Positions 1 to 8,537 of a stretch of 64,000 nucleotides of DNA are shown here, in pieces. The stretch's first letter is position 1. Every line of letters starts with the position of its first letter. A program made the position numbers and the translations under genes. Origin of the DNA: Streptomyces halstedii (GTDB lineage: Bacteria > Actinomycetota > Actinomycetes > Streptomycetales > Streptomycetaceae); the NCBI GenBank assembly GCA_000720535.1, contig JOAZ01000001.1, positions 186,001 to 250,000 on the forward strand, in the 5' to 3' direction. Below the pieces are notes generated by a model that was given only the letters and a program-made list of their open reading frames with translations, did not search any database and was not told where the DNA came from.

Positions 1-206
1 TGATCGGTATGGGCTGGCATGCATGCCGTGCATGCGCTCGGGCCCCGTCCGGATGGCTCGAACCGACCGGTGGACAGCAGTCGTAACACCATCCGTGTTG
101 TGTTTTTTCGTAGTGTCCAATTCATTGACGGCGTGTAAACCCAATGGCTACTGTGCATGCCAGCCACAGGGTGCGGTTCACCCCAGACGGACACGTGAGG
201 GCAGAC
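1..206 (+). promoter_or_regulatory. Upstream region and candidate promoter of the catabolic operon
   Basis: This leader has a sigma-70-like pair: TTGACG at 125-130 and TACTGT at 149-154, with 18 nt between them. It would start transcription near 160 and leave about 45 nt before the ATG at 207. A perfect 12-bp palindrome, GGCATGCATGCC, lies at 16-27 and the related word GTGCATGC follows it, which could be a regulator site. The hexamers are read by eye. No regulator gene for this operon is visible in the window. Confidence 0.4.
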
Positions 207-1181
207 ATGAGCGTCGAGAGCAAGACTGTGAACACCGTTCTGGGGCCGGTTCCGGCCGACGATCTGGGTGTCGTCTCGGTCCATGAGGCGCTGCTGTCGG
301 TGGTGCCGGGAGCCGAGCACGCCTTCGACATCACCATCGACCGCGCGGACGTCTTCGGGACACTCGCCGCGAAACTGAAGGACTTCCGCGCCCACGGCGG
401 CGGCACCCTCGTGGACAGCACCGGCATGTTCCACGGCCGGGACGTCCCGCTGTACGAGGCACTCTCCCGCACGACCGGTGTGCACATCGTCGCCTCGACG
501 GGACAGGGGCCCGAGGAGATGCTCGGCGGCTACTTCCTCACACCGCAGACCAACCCGCCGACCCCGTGGCCGGCCGAGAAGTTCGCGGGCCTCTTCACCG
601 ACGAGGTCACCCAGGGCATGGTGGTCCCCCGTGTGGAGCGCCGCGGCGCCGCCGGCCTGGTGGCCACCACGGCGACGCGCACCGGCATGACCCCGACCGA
701 CGAGAGCCTGTTCCGCGGAGCGGCCCGTACCGCCCTCGCCACCGGCGTCCCGGTGTCCATCCGGTACGGGAGCGACGCCGTCCACGACCTCGGCGTCGTC
801 CTGGACGAGAAGGTGCCGGCCCACCGCGTCGTCGTCGGCGGACTCGACCGCAGGGACGCCGTCGCCGCCGGCGCGCCCCTGGAGACCGCCCGCCGCGGCG
901 CCTGTGTCGCGCTCGACCACGTCGGCACCGAGGACGAGGCCCACCTCACGGACGACGAGCGTGTCGCCCTCGTCGCCGAGCTCGTCGCGGCAGGCTTCGG
1001 GAACCGGGTCCTGCTCTCCTGCGGCGCGACGGGCGTGGCCAAGGGCCACGCCGGACACGACCTGCCGTACAGCTACGTCCTGACCACCTTCGTCCCGCTG
1101 CTGAAAGCCCGGGGCGTCAGCGACGCGGACATCCGGCGGATGCTCGTGGACAACCCGCGCGACCTGCTGTCGGCGCCCTGA
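207..1181 (+). CDS. Phosphotriesterase-family protein, predicted metal-free pseudoenzyme
   Basis: This 324-residue amidohydrolase-fold protein aligns along its whole length with the next gene product and shares runs such as NTVLGP, GGGT and GVHIVA. The family uses a binuclear metal site (HxH, a carboxylated Lys, two His and an Asp). Here HEH has become HEA (H26 kept, A28), the Lys is A153, the two His are R186 and G212, and the Asp is G273. At most one ligand survives, so hydrolysis by the usual mechanism is unlikely. I chose ATG 207 because GTGAGG precedes it and the in-frame ATG at 144 lies against the promoter -10. It may serve as a partner or regulator of the active paralogue; that role is inference. 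Confidence 0.8.
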   Translation: MSVESKTVNTVLGPVPADDLGVVSVHEALLSVVPGAEHAFDITIDRADVFGTLAAKLKDFRAHGGGTLVDSTGMFHGRDVPLYEALSRTTGVHIVASTGQGPEEMLGGYFLTPQTNPPTPWPAEKFAGLFTDEVTQGMVVPRVERRGAAGLVATTATRTGMTPTDESLFRGAARTALATGVPVSIRYGSDAVHDLGVVLDEKVPAHRVVVGGLDRRDAVAAGAPLETARRGACVALDHVGTEDEAHLTDDERVALVAELVAAGFGNRVLLSCGATGVAKGHAGHDLPYSYVLTTFVPLLKARGVSDADIRRMLVDNPRDLLSAP

Positions 1182-1221
1182 GCGGGCCGGAGCGAACGAC
1201 CATCAAGTCTCTTACTCGAAG

Positions 1222-2184
1222 GTGAGTGTTGTGTCGAGAGTGAACACGGTCCTGGGGCCGATCCCCGCCGAGGAGCTGGGCCTCGTGGCCATCCACGAGC
1301 ACATCGGCTACGGCATGCCCGGCTCCGAGCTGGACACGCAGTGGTGGAAGTCTCCCGAGCGGCGCTACGAGGAGACGGTCCCGAAACTGCGCCAATTCCA
1401 CGAGCACGGCGGCGGTACGTTCGTCGACGCCACCGGGATCTGCAACGGCCGCGACGTCGACCACTACAAGTCGCTGTCCGCGAAGACGGGCGTCCACATC
1501 GTCGCCTGCACCGGCTTCGTCGGGGGCGACACCGCCCTGCCGCACTTCGCCCGGGCGAGCGTGGACTACCTGACCCGGCAGTTCGTCCACGAGATCACGG
1601 TCGGCATCGGCGACACCAAGAGCCTCGCCGGAGTCATCAAGGTCGGGGTCAGCCGCGGCGGCCGTATGACCGACCTGGACAAGCGCATCTACCGCGCCGC
1701 GGCCCGCGCCGCACTCGGCACGGGGGCGCCGATCCTGACGCACCTCGCGATCGACGCGGAGAACGCCATCGCGATCTTCGCCGAGGAGGGACTCCCCCTG
1801 GACCGCGTCCTGTTCGGACACGTGGACGACGGGGTGAACGCCGACAAGACGCGTGACGTCTGGATCGCGGAGCAGGGCGGCCGCATCGGCTTCGACACCT
1901 TCGGCTACGAGACCGAACTGCCCGATCCGCCCTTCTGGGCCCGCCCGCGCAAGGAGCGGCTGGACCACTTCCTCCGGTTCGTCGGCGGCGGCCGGCTGCA
2001 CCAGGTCCTCGCCTCCGCCGACGCCAACTGCAGCCCGCTGGGCTGGCCGGGCGTGAAGGGACACACCGTCAACTACATCTTCGACGACCTCATCCCGGAC
2101 CTCCGCGACGCCGGCCTCGACGAGGCCGCGATCAAGACGATCTTCGTCGACAACCCCGCCGGCTTCCTGACCCTCCAGAAGTAG
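1222..2184 (+). CDS. Phosphotriesterase-family metal-dependent hydrolase
   Basis: This 320-residue member of the phosphotriesterase/lactonase branch of the amidohydrolase superfamily keeps every metal ligand: H25 and H27 (HEH), K140 in GVIKVG, H174 in LTHLA, H200 in FGHVDD and D267 in SADANC. It should hydrolyse a lactone, ester or phosphoester; the substrate cannot be read from sequence. It follows its inactive paralogue by 40 nt and precedes the flavin monooxygenase by 11 nt, so they form one operon. GTG 1222 gives the longest product. GTG 1231 is an equally good start, since the purine-rich GAAGGTGAG at 1218-1226 would serve as its ribosome site. Confidence 0.85.
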   Translation: MSVVSRVNTVLGPIPAEELGLVAIHEHIGYGMPGSELDTQWWKSPERRYEETVPKLRQFHEHGGGTFVDATGICNGRDVDHYKSLSAKTGVHIVACTGFVGGDTALPHFARASVDYLTRQFVHEITVGIGDTKSLAGVIKVGVSRGGRMTDLDKRIYRAAARAALGTGAPILTHLAIDAENAIAIFAEEGLPLDRVLFGHVDDGVNADKTRDVWIAEQGGRIGFDTFGYETELPDPPFWARPRKERLDHFLRFVGGGRLHQVLASADANCSPLGWPGVKGHTVNYIFDDLIPDLRDAGLDEAAIKTIFVDNPAGFLTLQK

Positions 2185-2195
2185 AGAGAACCACC

Positions 2196-3311
2196 ATGCA
2201 ACTCTCGGAACTGAAGAACCTGAAGATCGCCGTCGTGGGGGCGGGGTACGGCGGCGCCGCGGCGGCCAAGGCTCTCAGCCTGCTCGGTGCCGACGTGAAC
2301 GTCTACGAGCAGGCGAGCAGGATCGGCGAGGTCGGCGCCGGCATCGGCCTGCGGCCCTCCACCATGAACCGCTTCCGTGAGTGGGGGATCTTCGACGAGA
2401 TCGCGAAGGTGAGCTCGCCGAGCGAGTACTTCGAGATCCTCACACCCACCGGCGAGCCGATCATGAAGGAGGAGTGGCCCGCCTCCGGCGAACAGACCCA
2501 CACCCATCTGATCCACCGCGGTGACTTCATCGACGCTCTCCTCGGCGTCCTCCCCGAGGACATGGTGCACCTCGGTCACAAGCTGGAGAAGATCCAGGAC
2601 AAGGGCGGCAGCTCCGTCCTCACCTTCGCCAACGGCGTGTCCGTCGAGGCCGACCTGGTCGTCGGGGGCGACGGCATCAAGTCGGTGGTGCGCCGGGAGC
2701 TGTTCGACGACCGGGGTCCGGTGTTCTCGGGCGAGCACGCCTACCGCACGGTGATCTCCACGGACGACGCCTACGGCATGGTCGTGGACGACAACCTGCG
2801 CATGTACATAGGCCGCGGCACGAAGATCTACCTGCTGCCGCTGCGCCACCGCGACCAGGTGTCGTTCGACATCACCGCCCTGTGCCCGGACAGCACCTGG
2901 GCGCCCGAGGTCACCAAGGACGACCTCCTGGCGACGGTGGAGGGCTTCGACGAGCGCCTCGTGAACATCACGCGCGACCTCGACATGGACACCGTGAACG
3001 TGCGCGCCGTCTACGACATCGACCCCGTCGGAATCTGGCACACGGACTCCGTCGTCCTCGTGGGCGACGCGGCCCACTCGATGCTGCACCACCAGGGCCA
3101 GGGCGCGAACTCGGCCATCGAGGACGCCGGGGCGCTCGCCGACGCCCTGAGGGAGGCGGACTCCGTGAAGGAGGCGCTCGCCCTGTTCCAGGCCACCCGC
3201 AAGCCGGTGACCGACGCGTTGCAGCGTATCTCCCGGCAGGGCTGGACCGAGGAGGAGATCCACGAGGTCTTCCCCGGTCAGAAGCCCGCGGCCGCCGCCA
3301 CGAAGGAGTGA
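2196..3311 (+). CDS. Group A FAD-dependent monooxygenase (salicylate hydroxylase-like)
   Basis: This 371-residue single-component aromatic-type hydroxylase has three diagnostic motifs. They are the N-terminal Rossmann fingerprint VVGAGYGG (FAD ADP site), the GGDGIKS motif that contacts both FAD and NAD(P)H, and the C-terminal FAD motif GDAAHSMLHHQGQG. The family reduces FAD with NAD(P)H and hydroxylates or oxidatively decarboxylates aromatic rings. It sits between a phosphotriesterase-like hydrolase and an esterase with 5-11 nt gaps, which suggests a degradative pathway in which ring oxidation follows or precedes ester or lactone cleavage. Substrate unknown. The C-terminus ends in a short Ala/Lys tail. 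Confidence 0.85.
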   Translation: MQLSELKNLKIAVVGAGYGGAAAAKALSLLGADVNVYEQASRIGEVGAGIGLRPSTMNRFREWGIFDEIAKVSSPSEYFEILTPTGEPIMKEEWPASGEQTHTHLIHRGDFIDALLGVLPEDMVHLGHKLEKIQDKGGSSVLTFANGVSVEADLVVGGDGIKSVVRRELFDDRGPVFSGEHAYRTVISTDDAYGMVVDDNLRMYIGRGTKIYLLPLRHRDQVSFDITALCPDSTWAPEVTKDDLLATVEGFDERLVNITRDLDMDTVNVRAVYDIDPVGIWHTDSVVLVGDAAHSMLHHQGQGANSAIEDAGALADALREADSVKEALALFQATRKPVTDALQRISRQGWTEEEIHEVFPGQKPAAAATKE

Positions 3312-3316
3312 CCGTC

Positions 3317-4240
3317 ATGCCCCTGCACCCCGAGATCGCCAAGGCCCTGGCCGGCCTGCCAGCCGCGCCCGAGGGCCCCCTCGACCCGGTCGCCATGCGC
3401 GCCGGTGACGAGGCGCACGTCGCTCCCCCCGAGGAGCGCCTGCCGCTGCACTCCGTCGAGGACGTGACCGCGCGCACGGCGTCGGGCGAGGTTCCGGTAC
3501 GGGTCTACACCCCGGCCGAGGCCGACAGCTACGGCCTGCTGGTCTACTTCCACGGCGGCGCGTTCTTCCTCGGCAGCCTGGAGACGCACGACCACGTCGC
3601 GCGCTCCCTGGCCGCGGAGACGGGCCTCAGGGTCGTCTCCGCCGGCTACCGACTGGCCCCCGAGGCGGCCTTCCCCGCCGGTCTCGACGACTGCTACGCG
3701 GTCGTGCGCTGGGCCGCCGGGGACGGCGCGGGCCTGGCGTGGGACGGCACCACCCTCGCCGTCGCCGGTGACAGCTCCGGCGGCAACTTCGCCGCCGCGG
3801 TGGCCGCCACGGCACACGACGACGGCTTCGACCGGATCACGCACCAGATCCTCTACTACCCCTCGCTCGACCTGGACTTCGACGTCGACCGCTACGCGTC
3901 GCTGCGGGAGAACGCGGTGGGGTACGGCCTGGAGACGGCGGGGCTGAAGCCCTTCAACGCCTTCTACCTCGGCAGCGGCGCCGACCCCGCCGACCCGCTC
4001 GTCTCACCGGTCAAGCGGGCCGACCTCACCGGGCTGCCGCGGGCCCTCGTCGTCACCGGCGAGCTCGACCCGCTGCGCGACGAGGGCGAGCTCTACGGCC
4101 GGCTGCTGCGGGAGGCCGGAGTGGAGACGACGGTGAGCCGGTACGAGGGCGCCGGCCACGGATTCGTCCAGCACTTCTCCTGGATCCCGGAGTACGGCCG
4201 GGTCTTCGAGGAGACGCGCGACTTCCTCACCCGGCGCTGA
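3317..4240 (+). CDS. Alpha/beta-hydrolase esterase, hormone-sensitive lipase family
   Basis: This 307-residue cytoplasmic esterase belongs to the HSL (family IV) group. The oxyanion-hole motif FHGGAF is near residue 80, the nucleophile elbow GDSSGG near residue 155, and the Asp and His of the triad lie in GELDPLRDE and GAGHGF near the C-terminus. There is no signal peptide. The start ATG 3317 has an ideal GAAGGAGTGA upstream that also contains the stop of the monooxygenase gene, so the two are probably translationally coupled. It likely hydrolyses a small carboxylic ester in the same catabolic route. Confidence 0.88.
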   Translation: MPLHPEIAKALAGLPAAPEGPLDPVAMRAGDEAHVAPPEERLPLHSVEDVTARTASGEVPVRVYTPAEADSYGLLVYFHGGAFFLGSLETHDHVARSLAAETGLRVVSAGYRLAPEAAFPAGLDDCYAVVRWAAGDGAGLAWDGTTLAVAGDSSGGNFAAAVAATAHDDGFDRITHQILYYPSLDLDFDVDRYASLRENAVGYGLETAGLKPFNAFYLGSGADPADPLVSPVKRADLTGLPRALVVTGELDPLRDEGELYGRLLREAGVETTVSRYEGAGHGFVQHFSWIPEYGRVFEETRDFLTRR

Positions 4241-4277
4241 ACCACCCGGCCCCGCGTACGAGTTCGGAAAGAGAGCC

Positions 4278-5222
4278 ATGACGCACGCAGTCACCGTCCA
4301 TCCCCTGGTCTCGCCGTGGGGCCGGTTCGGCCTCTACAGCTTCTTCATCGACGCCCCCGAGCCGGCCGTCGTCGACACCGGGATCGCCTCCTCGCCCGCC
4401 GAAGGGATGGCTCCCGCGCTGGAGGCCATCGGCCGCCGTATCGAGGACGTGCGGTGGATCCTGCTGACGCACGGCCACATCGACCACATCGGCGGGGCAC
4501 ACGCCCTGTGGGAGCTCACCGGCCGACGCGCCCAGGTGGTGATCCACGAGGCCGACGCCCCGATGCTGCGCTCGCGGCGGGCCCACGTGGAGGAGTACCT
4601 CGCCGGACGGGGCCGGTACCTCGGCCAGGCCGGGGGAGAGGCGCGCGTGACGGCCGCCACCGACGCCGTCATCTCCGGCGAGATGGAACCCACCATGCTC
4701 GTCAAGGGCGGTGAGACACTCCACCTCGGCGGCGACGTCACCGTCTCGGTGCACTCGATCCCGGGCCACACGCCGGGTTCGGTCGCCTACTCCATCGACG
4801 GCCGGCGCTCGGTGTTCGTCGGCGACGCGGTACAGGTGCACGGGGCCGCCAACGGCTTCCCCGGCTACACGGACCCGGCGGCCTACCGCTCCAGCCTGGA
4901 GTACGTACGCGACGAGCTGCGCCCGGAGCGCCTGTACCTCGGGCACCCGTACCGCCGCGCCGACGGCACGCCGTACGGGGTCGAACTCGACGGCGCACAG
5001 GCACGGGAAGCCCTCACCCAGAGCCTGGCCGCCGAGAGCGGTGTCGGCGCGGCGGCCCGCGGCTGCCTGCGGGCCGGCCTGCGGGAGACGGACTCGCCGT
5101 ACTCCCCGTTCGCCCCCGCCGCCGAGGAGCTCGGCTACAGCGGCGACCCCACGCTCGAACCCTCGCCGTTCTTCACCTCGATGCACGGCTACCGCACCCA
5201 CCACCACGACCAGAACGCATGA
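4278..5222 (+). CDS. Metallo-beta-lactamase-fold hydrolase
   Basis: This 314-residue MBL-fold protein carries the signature LTHGHIDHIGG (HxHxDH, near residues 68-77) and a later zinc ligand in PGHTPGS. The family includes N-acyl lactonases, glyoxalase II-like thioesterases and other zinc hydrolases, so the exact reaction is open. There is no signal peptide. It lies 37 nt after the esterase and 18 nt before the CocE-type hydrolase on the same strand, making it the fifth gene of the operon. GAAAGAGAG precedes the ATG. A lactone- or thioester-opening step in the pathway is plausible. Confidence 0.85.
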   Translation: MTHAVTVHPLVSPWGRFGLYSFFIDAPEPAVVDTGIASSPAEGMAPALEAIGRRIEDVRWILLTHGHIDHIGGAHALWELTGRRAQVVIHEADAPMLRSRRAHVEEYLAGRGRYLGQAGGEARVTAATDAVISGEMEPTMLVKGGETLHLGGDVTVSVHSIPGHTPGSVAYSIDGRRSVFVGDAVQVHGAANGFPGYTDPAAYRSSLEYVRDELRPERLYLGHPYRRADGTPYGVELDGAQAREALTQSLAAESGVGAAARGCLRAGLRETDSPYSPFAPAAEELGYSGDPTLEPSPFFTSMHGYRTHHHDQNA

Positions 5223-5240
5223 CACAGGAGCGTCGGACTC

Positions 5241-7019
5241 ATGACTGACTTTCATACGATCCGGGCGGGCGAGCGGACGATCGCCGTCCGCAAGGACCTC
5301 CGCGTGCCCATGCGGGACGGCGTCGAACTCGCCGTGGACACCTACGAGGGCCCGGACGCCAAGCCGCGGCCGGCCCTGATCGCGATGAGCGCCTACGGCA
5401 AGGAACTCCAGGCCCTCGCCCTCACCACGCCGCCGCAGCGACGGCCCAGCCCCATGTGGGACGGCTGCATCGAGGCCGGCGACATCGCGCGCGTCGTCGA
5501 CGAGGACTACGTGCACGTCATCGGCGACATGCGCGGAACCGGTGACTCCGGCGGCGTCATGATCGGCAACTACAACTTCGGCGGCGTCTCCCAGGGCCAG
5601 GACCTGTACGACCTCGTCGAGTGGGTCGCCGCGCAACCGTGGTGCGACGGCAACGTCGGCATGATCGGCATCTCCTACTTCGGCTCCATGCAGGTGCTCG
5701 CCGCCGCCGAACGGCCCCCGCACCTGAAGGCGATCTTCGTCAGCGGCGGCCACTACGACTTCTACGAGACCACCTACCACGGCGGCGTCATGTGGTTCAT
5801 GCCGCGCGCCGCCCGGGAGGGCCGGGGCGGCGACTCCGGCATCGCGCACACGAACGTCAAGTCCCGTATGCAGGAGGTCCACTCCCCCGAGGAGCTGAAG
5901 AAGCTCGTCGACGAGCGGCTGAACGATCCGGACGTGGCGGCCTGGCCGAACCTCGTCCATGTGCTCACGTACCCGAAGAACCGCGAGTTCTGGTTCGACA
6001 TCGTGATGAACCCCCTCGACGGCGCCTGGTACCAGGAGCGCAACCCGATCACGCTGGCCGAGAACATCGACATCCCCGTCTACCTGCAGATCGACCAGGG
6101 ACGCGGCTGGACCCTCGACGGCCACATCGAGCTCTTCGACGTACTGAAGGGGCCCAAGAAGCTGGAGATCGGCTCCTATCCGCCGATGCAGTCGCGCCCC
6201 TGGGTCGAAGAGCACGACACGATGTTCCGCTGGTACGAGTACTGGCTGAAGGGCATCGACAACGGCATCATGGACGAACCGGCCGTCAGCACCTTCGTGG
6301 AGGGGACGCGCGAGGTGGTCACCTCGGCGCAGTGGCCGCCGAAGGAGATCGAGTACAGGTCGCTCTACCTGCGCCCGCGGGGCAAGCTCTCCTTCGAGCC
6401 CGAGCCCCTGGGGGCCGAGTACGCGGCCCCGGACGGCTTCTACCAGGCACCGCTCACCGTCACCGACGAGGTGCGGATGCTGAGCTGGAGCACCGGGCCG
6501 TTCGAGGCGCCCACCGAGCTGATCGGCACCGGCGCGGCGCACCTGTTCGCCGAGATCGACCAGACCGACACCAACTTCATCCTGCGCCTGTGGGACGAGA
6601 CCCCCGGCGGCTCCCGGCAGTTGATCACCAGCGGCTACCTCAAGGCCTCCCACCGCGAACTCGACGAGGAGCGCACCACCGAGGGCAACCCCTACCACCC
6701 GCACACCCGCGCGGTGCCCGTGGAGCCCGGGAAGACGGAGGAGTACGTGCTGCGGCTCTACCCGTTCGCCGCCACCTTCCAGCCCGGTCATCGCCTGGTG
6801 GTGGAGTTGTCGAACAACGAACCGCTGGCCGACGCGCACAACGCGCTGCTGCCGCCGGACGCCTTCCACCTGCCGGTGGGCCGCCCCGTCACCCACAAGA
6901 TCTACCGGGACGCGGCACACCCCTCCCGCCTGGTGCTGCCCTTCACGACGACGGCGGCGGCGGACGCGCGGTCGAGGCCGTCCGCGACGCCCAGGACCGG
7001 GCCGAGCGGAGGCCGATGA
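5241..7019 (+). CDS. CocE/NonD-family hydrolase (X-Pro dipeptidyl-peptidase fold)
   Basis: This 592-residue hydrolase has an N-terminal alpha/beta domain with the nucleophile motif GISYFG near residue 148 and the conserved RGTGDSGG upstream. A C-terminal jelly-roll domain starts around residue 365, after the EYWLKGID stretch. This architecture is that of bacterial cocaine esterase, alpha-amino-acid ester hydrolases and S15 peptidases, which cleave esters or amides. No secretion signal is seen. It is the last gene of the operon, and a strong hairpin follows 75 nt later. Its presence means the cluster encodes five different hydrolase folds, suggesting stepwise deconstruction of an ester- or lactone-rich compound. 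Confidence 0.85.
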   Translation: MTDFHTIRAGERTIAVRKDLRVPMRDGVELAVDTYEGPDAKPRPALIAMSAYGKELQALALTTPPQRRPSPMWDGCIEAGDIARVVDEDYVHVIGDMRGTGDSGGVMIGNYNFGGVSQGQDLYDLVEWVAAQPWCDGNVGMIGISYFGSMQVLAAAERPPHLKAIFVSGGHYDFYETTYHGGVMWFMPRAAREGRGGDSGIAHTNVKSRMQEVHSPEELKKLVDERLNDPDVAAWPNLVHVLTYPKNREFWFDIVMNPLDGAWYQERNPITLAENIDIPVYLQIDQGRGWTLDGHIELFDVLKGPKKLEIGSYPPMQSRPWVEEHDTMFRWYEYWLKGIDNGIMDEPAVSTFVEGTREVVTSAQWPPKEIEYRSLYLRPRGKLSFEPEPLGAEYAAPDGFYQAPLTVTDEVRMLSWSTGPFEAPTELIGTGAAHLFAEIDQTDTNFILRLWDETPGGSRQLITSGYLKASHRELDEERTTEGNPYHPHTRAVPVEPGKTEEYVLRLYPFAATFQPGHRLVVELSNNEPLADAHNALLPPDAFHLPVGRPVTHKIYRDAAHPSRLVLPFTTTAAADARSRPSATPRTGPSGGR

Positions 7020-7093
7020 CGTCCTGACCGAGCTGAGGGACGGTGATGCGGAGATCTTGGACCGTCCGAGGTGACCGAGGCCGGGCTGTGGGA

Positions 7094-7123
7094 AGAGGGC
7101 GATGCCGGACGGCGTCGCCCTCT
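7094..7123 (+). terminator. Hairpin terminator after the catabolic operon
   Basis: AGAGGGCGA (7094-7102) pairs perfectly with TCGCCCTCT (7115-7123). The intervening bases extend the stem through GCCG/CGGC with one T-G wobble and a 2-nt loop. There is no U-tract, as is usual in actinomycetes. It separates the hydrolase operon from the transporter-sulfatase operon. Confidence 0.7.
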
Positions 7124-7186
7124 GGGTGTGCCGCCCGAGAACTGGCCGGTGCCTGGCGGTCGCCAAGGCATGGACGGCCAGTGGTC

Positions 7187-7235
7187 TGGTCAATCGTCCA
7201 AGACGATTGACCACCCAGGGGGTGCCACTTAAACT
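7187..7235 (+). promoter_or_regulatory. TetR-type operator overlapping the transporter-operon promoter
   Basis: A perfect inverted repeat with 12-bp arms (7187-7198 and 7202-7213) around a 3-nt centre forms a 27-bp operator. Its right arm ends in TTGACC (7208-7213), which is spaced 16 nt from TAAACT (7230-7235), so the -35 box lies inside the operator. The half-site and centre, CCAAGACGATTGACC, recur near the dipeptidase promoter and the tetR/glucosidase promoter. Occupation by a repressor would block RNA polymerase. The nearby TetR gene (13415-14017) is the obvious candidate. Confidence 0.7.
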
Positions 7236-7264
7236 CCCGGGACCATCCGGATCAGGAGGCGCAG

Positions 7265-8536
7265 GTGACCGCACCGCCCGAGGACCGGACGGGACCCCAG
7301 GAACCGGTCGGCCCGGCAGAGGACCCCTCGGTGCCCCGGACGCCCGTCACACCGGCGTGGCTGTGGCTGTTCGCCCTCGCCTGGCTCGGGTTCTGGCTGC
7401 TGGTGATGCTGCCCAGCCAGGTCATGCTCGCCCAGTTGGCCCGCGATCTCGATCCCGGCAGGAAGGTCCGTCTGGCCAGCACGTTCCAGGGCGTCATGCT
7501 GGTCGCCATCGTGCTGGCGGTCCCGCTCGCGGGCTTCCTCTGCGACCGCACCCGACTCGCCTGGGGCCGCCGACGCGCATGGGCGCTGGGCGGGTTCACC
7601 CTCGCCGCACTCGCCTTCGCCCTCGTCGGGCAGTCCGACTCGGTGCCGGTGGTGTGCGGGCTGCTCGTGCTCGTCGCGTTCGGACAGGCAGGCGTGCTCG
7701 TGGCCCTGAGCGCGATGATCGCCGATCAGGTACCCGTGAACCAGCGCGGCCGCGCGTCGGCGGCCTTCGGCGCGCCCCAGGTGGTCGCCCTCGCCGGTGG
7801 CATGGCGCTGGTCACCGAGGTCATCCACGACGTGTCCACCGCGTGGTGGGTGATCGCCGTTCTCGCCCTGGCCTGCTGCCTGCCCTTCCTGCTCGGCGTC
7901 GGCGAACCGGCGCCGCCCGCGCGGACCAGACCGGTCGGGGGCCTGCTGCACAACCTGACACCGCCGCGCCCCCGTCGGGCCCCGGACTACTACTGGGCCA
8001 TGTCCACGAGGGTGCTGATCAACGCCGGCAATCTGGTCGGCACGGCGTACCTGCTCTACTACGTCGGCGACGCGCTCCACCGCCCCGACCCGGAGGGCGC
8101 GGCGCTCACCCTCACCCTCGTCTACCTGGTGTTCTGCCTGGTCGCGACGTACGCCGCGGGGCTGATATCGGACCGCAGACCGCGTCGTAAGCCGCTCGTG
8201 CTCGCCGGCGCGGCGTTCCAGATCGCCGCGGCGCTGAGCCTGGCGGTCTCGCCGACGTGGGAGACGGCCCTGCTGGCCGCGGCCCTCCTCGGCGTCGGGT
8301 ACGGCACGTTCCTCTCCGTCGACCAGGTGCTGACCACCGAGGTCCTGCCCGACGAGCGCACCCGCGCCCGCGACCTCGGCCTGGTCAACGCCGCCCAGAA
8401 CCTGCCGATCGCTCCCATGGTCGGCTTCGCCGTACTCACCCTCACCAACGAGAACTACCGTGCCCTCTACGCCGCCAGCGCACTGATCGTGCTGCTCGGG
8501 GCCTGGTCGGTGACGCGAATAAGGTCGGTGTCCTGA
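7265..8536 (+). CDS. MFS/GPH-type membrane transporter
   Basis: This 423-residue integral membrane protein has about 12 hydrophobic segments. The loop motif CDRTRLAWGRRRAW between TM2 and TM3 resembles the DRT-GRR signature of glycoside-pentoside-hexuronide cation symporters, and a second version (SDRRPRRKP) follows in the second half. It probably imports a glycoside or another sulfated or glycosylated substrate, in keeping with the sulfatase and beta-glucosidase nearby. The GTG start at 7265 has a strong AGGAGG at 7254-7259. It is first in the operon and is followed 1 nt later by the sulfatase. Confidence 0.8.
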   Translation: MTAPPEDRTGPQEPVGPAEDPSVPRTPVTPAWLWLFALAWLGFWLLVMLPSQVMLAQLARDLDPGRKVRLASTFQGVMLVAIVLAVPLAGFLCDRTRLAWGRRRAWALGGFTLAALAFALVGQSDSVPVVCGLLVLVAFGQAGVLVALSAMIADQVPVNQRGRASAAFGAPQVVALAGGMALVTEVIHDVSTAWWVIAVLALACCLPFLLGVGEPAPPARTRPVGGLLHNLTPPRPRRAPDYYWAMSTRVLINAGNLVGTAYLLYYVGDALHRPDPEGAALTLTLVYLVFCLVATYAAGLISDRRPRRKPLVLAGAAFQIAAALSLAVSPTWETALLAAALLGVGYGTFLSVDQVLTTEVLPDERTRARDLGLVNAAQNLPIAPMVGFAVLTLTNENYRALYAASALIVLLGAWSVTRIRSVS

Positions 8537-8537
8537 C

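Noticed and set aside
4227-7274. 1000-codon minus-strand open frame across the MBL and CocE genes
   Set aside because: Antisense artefact; both plus-strand genes have full catalytic motifs.
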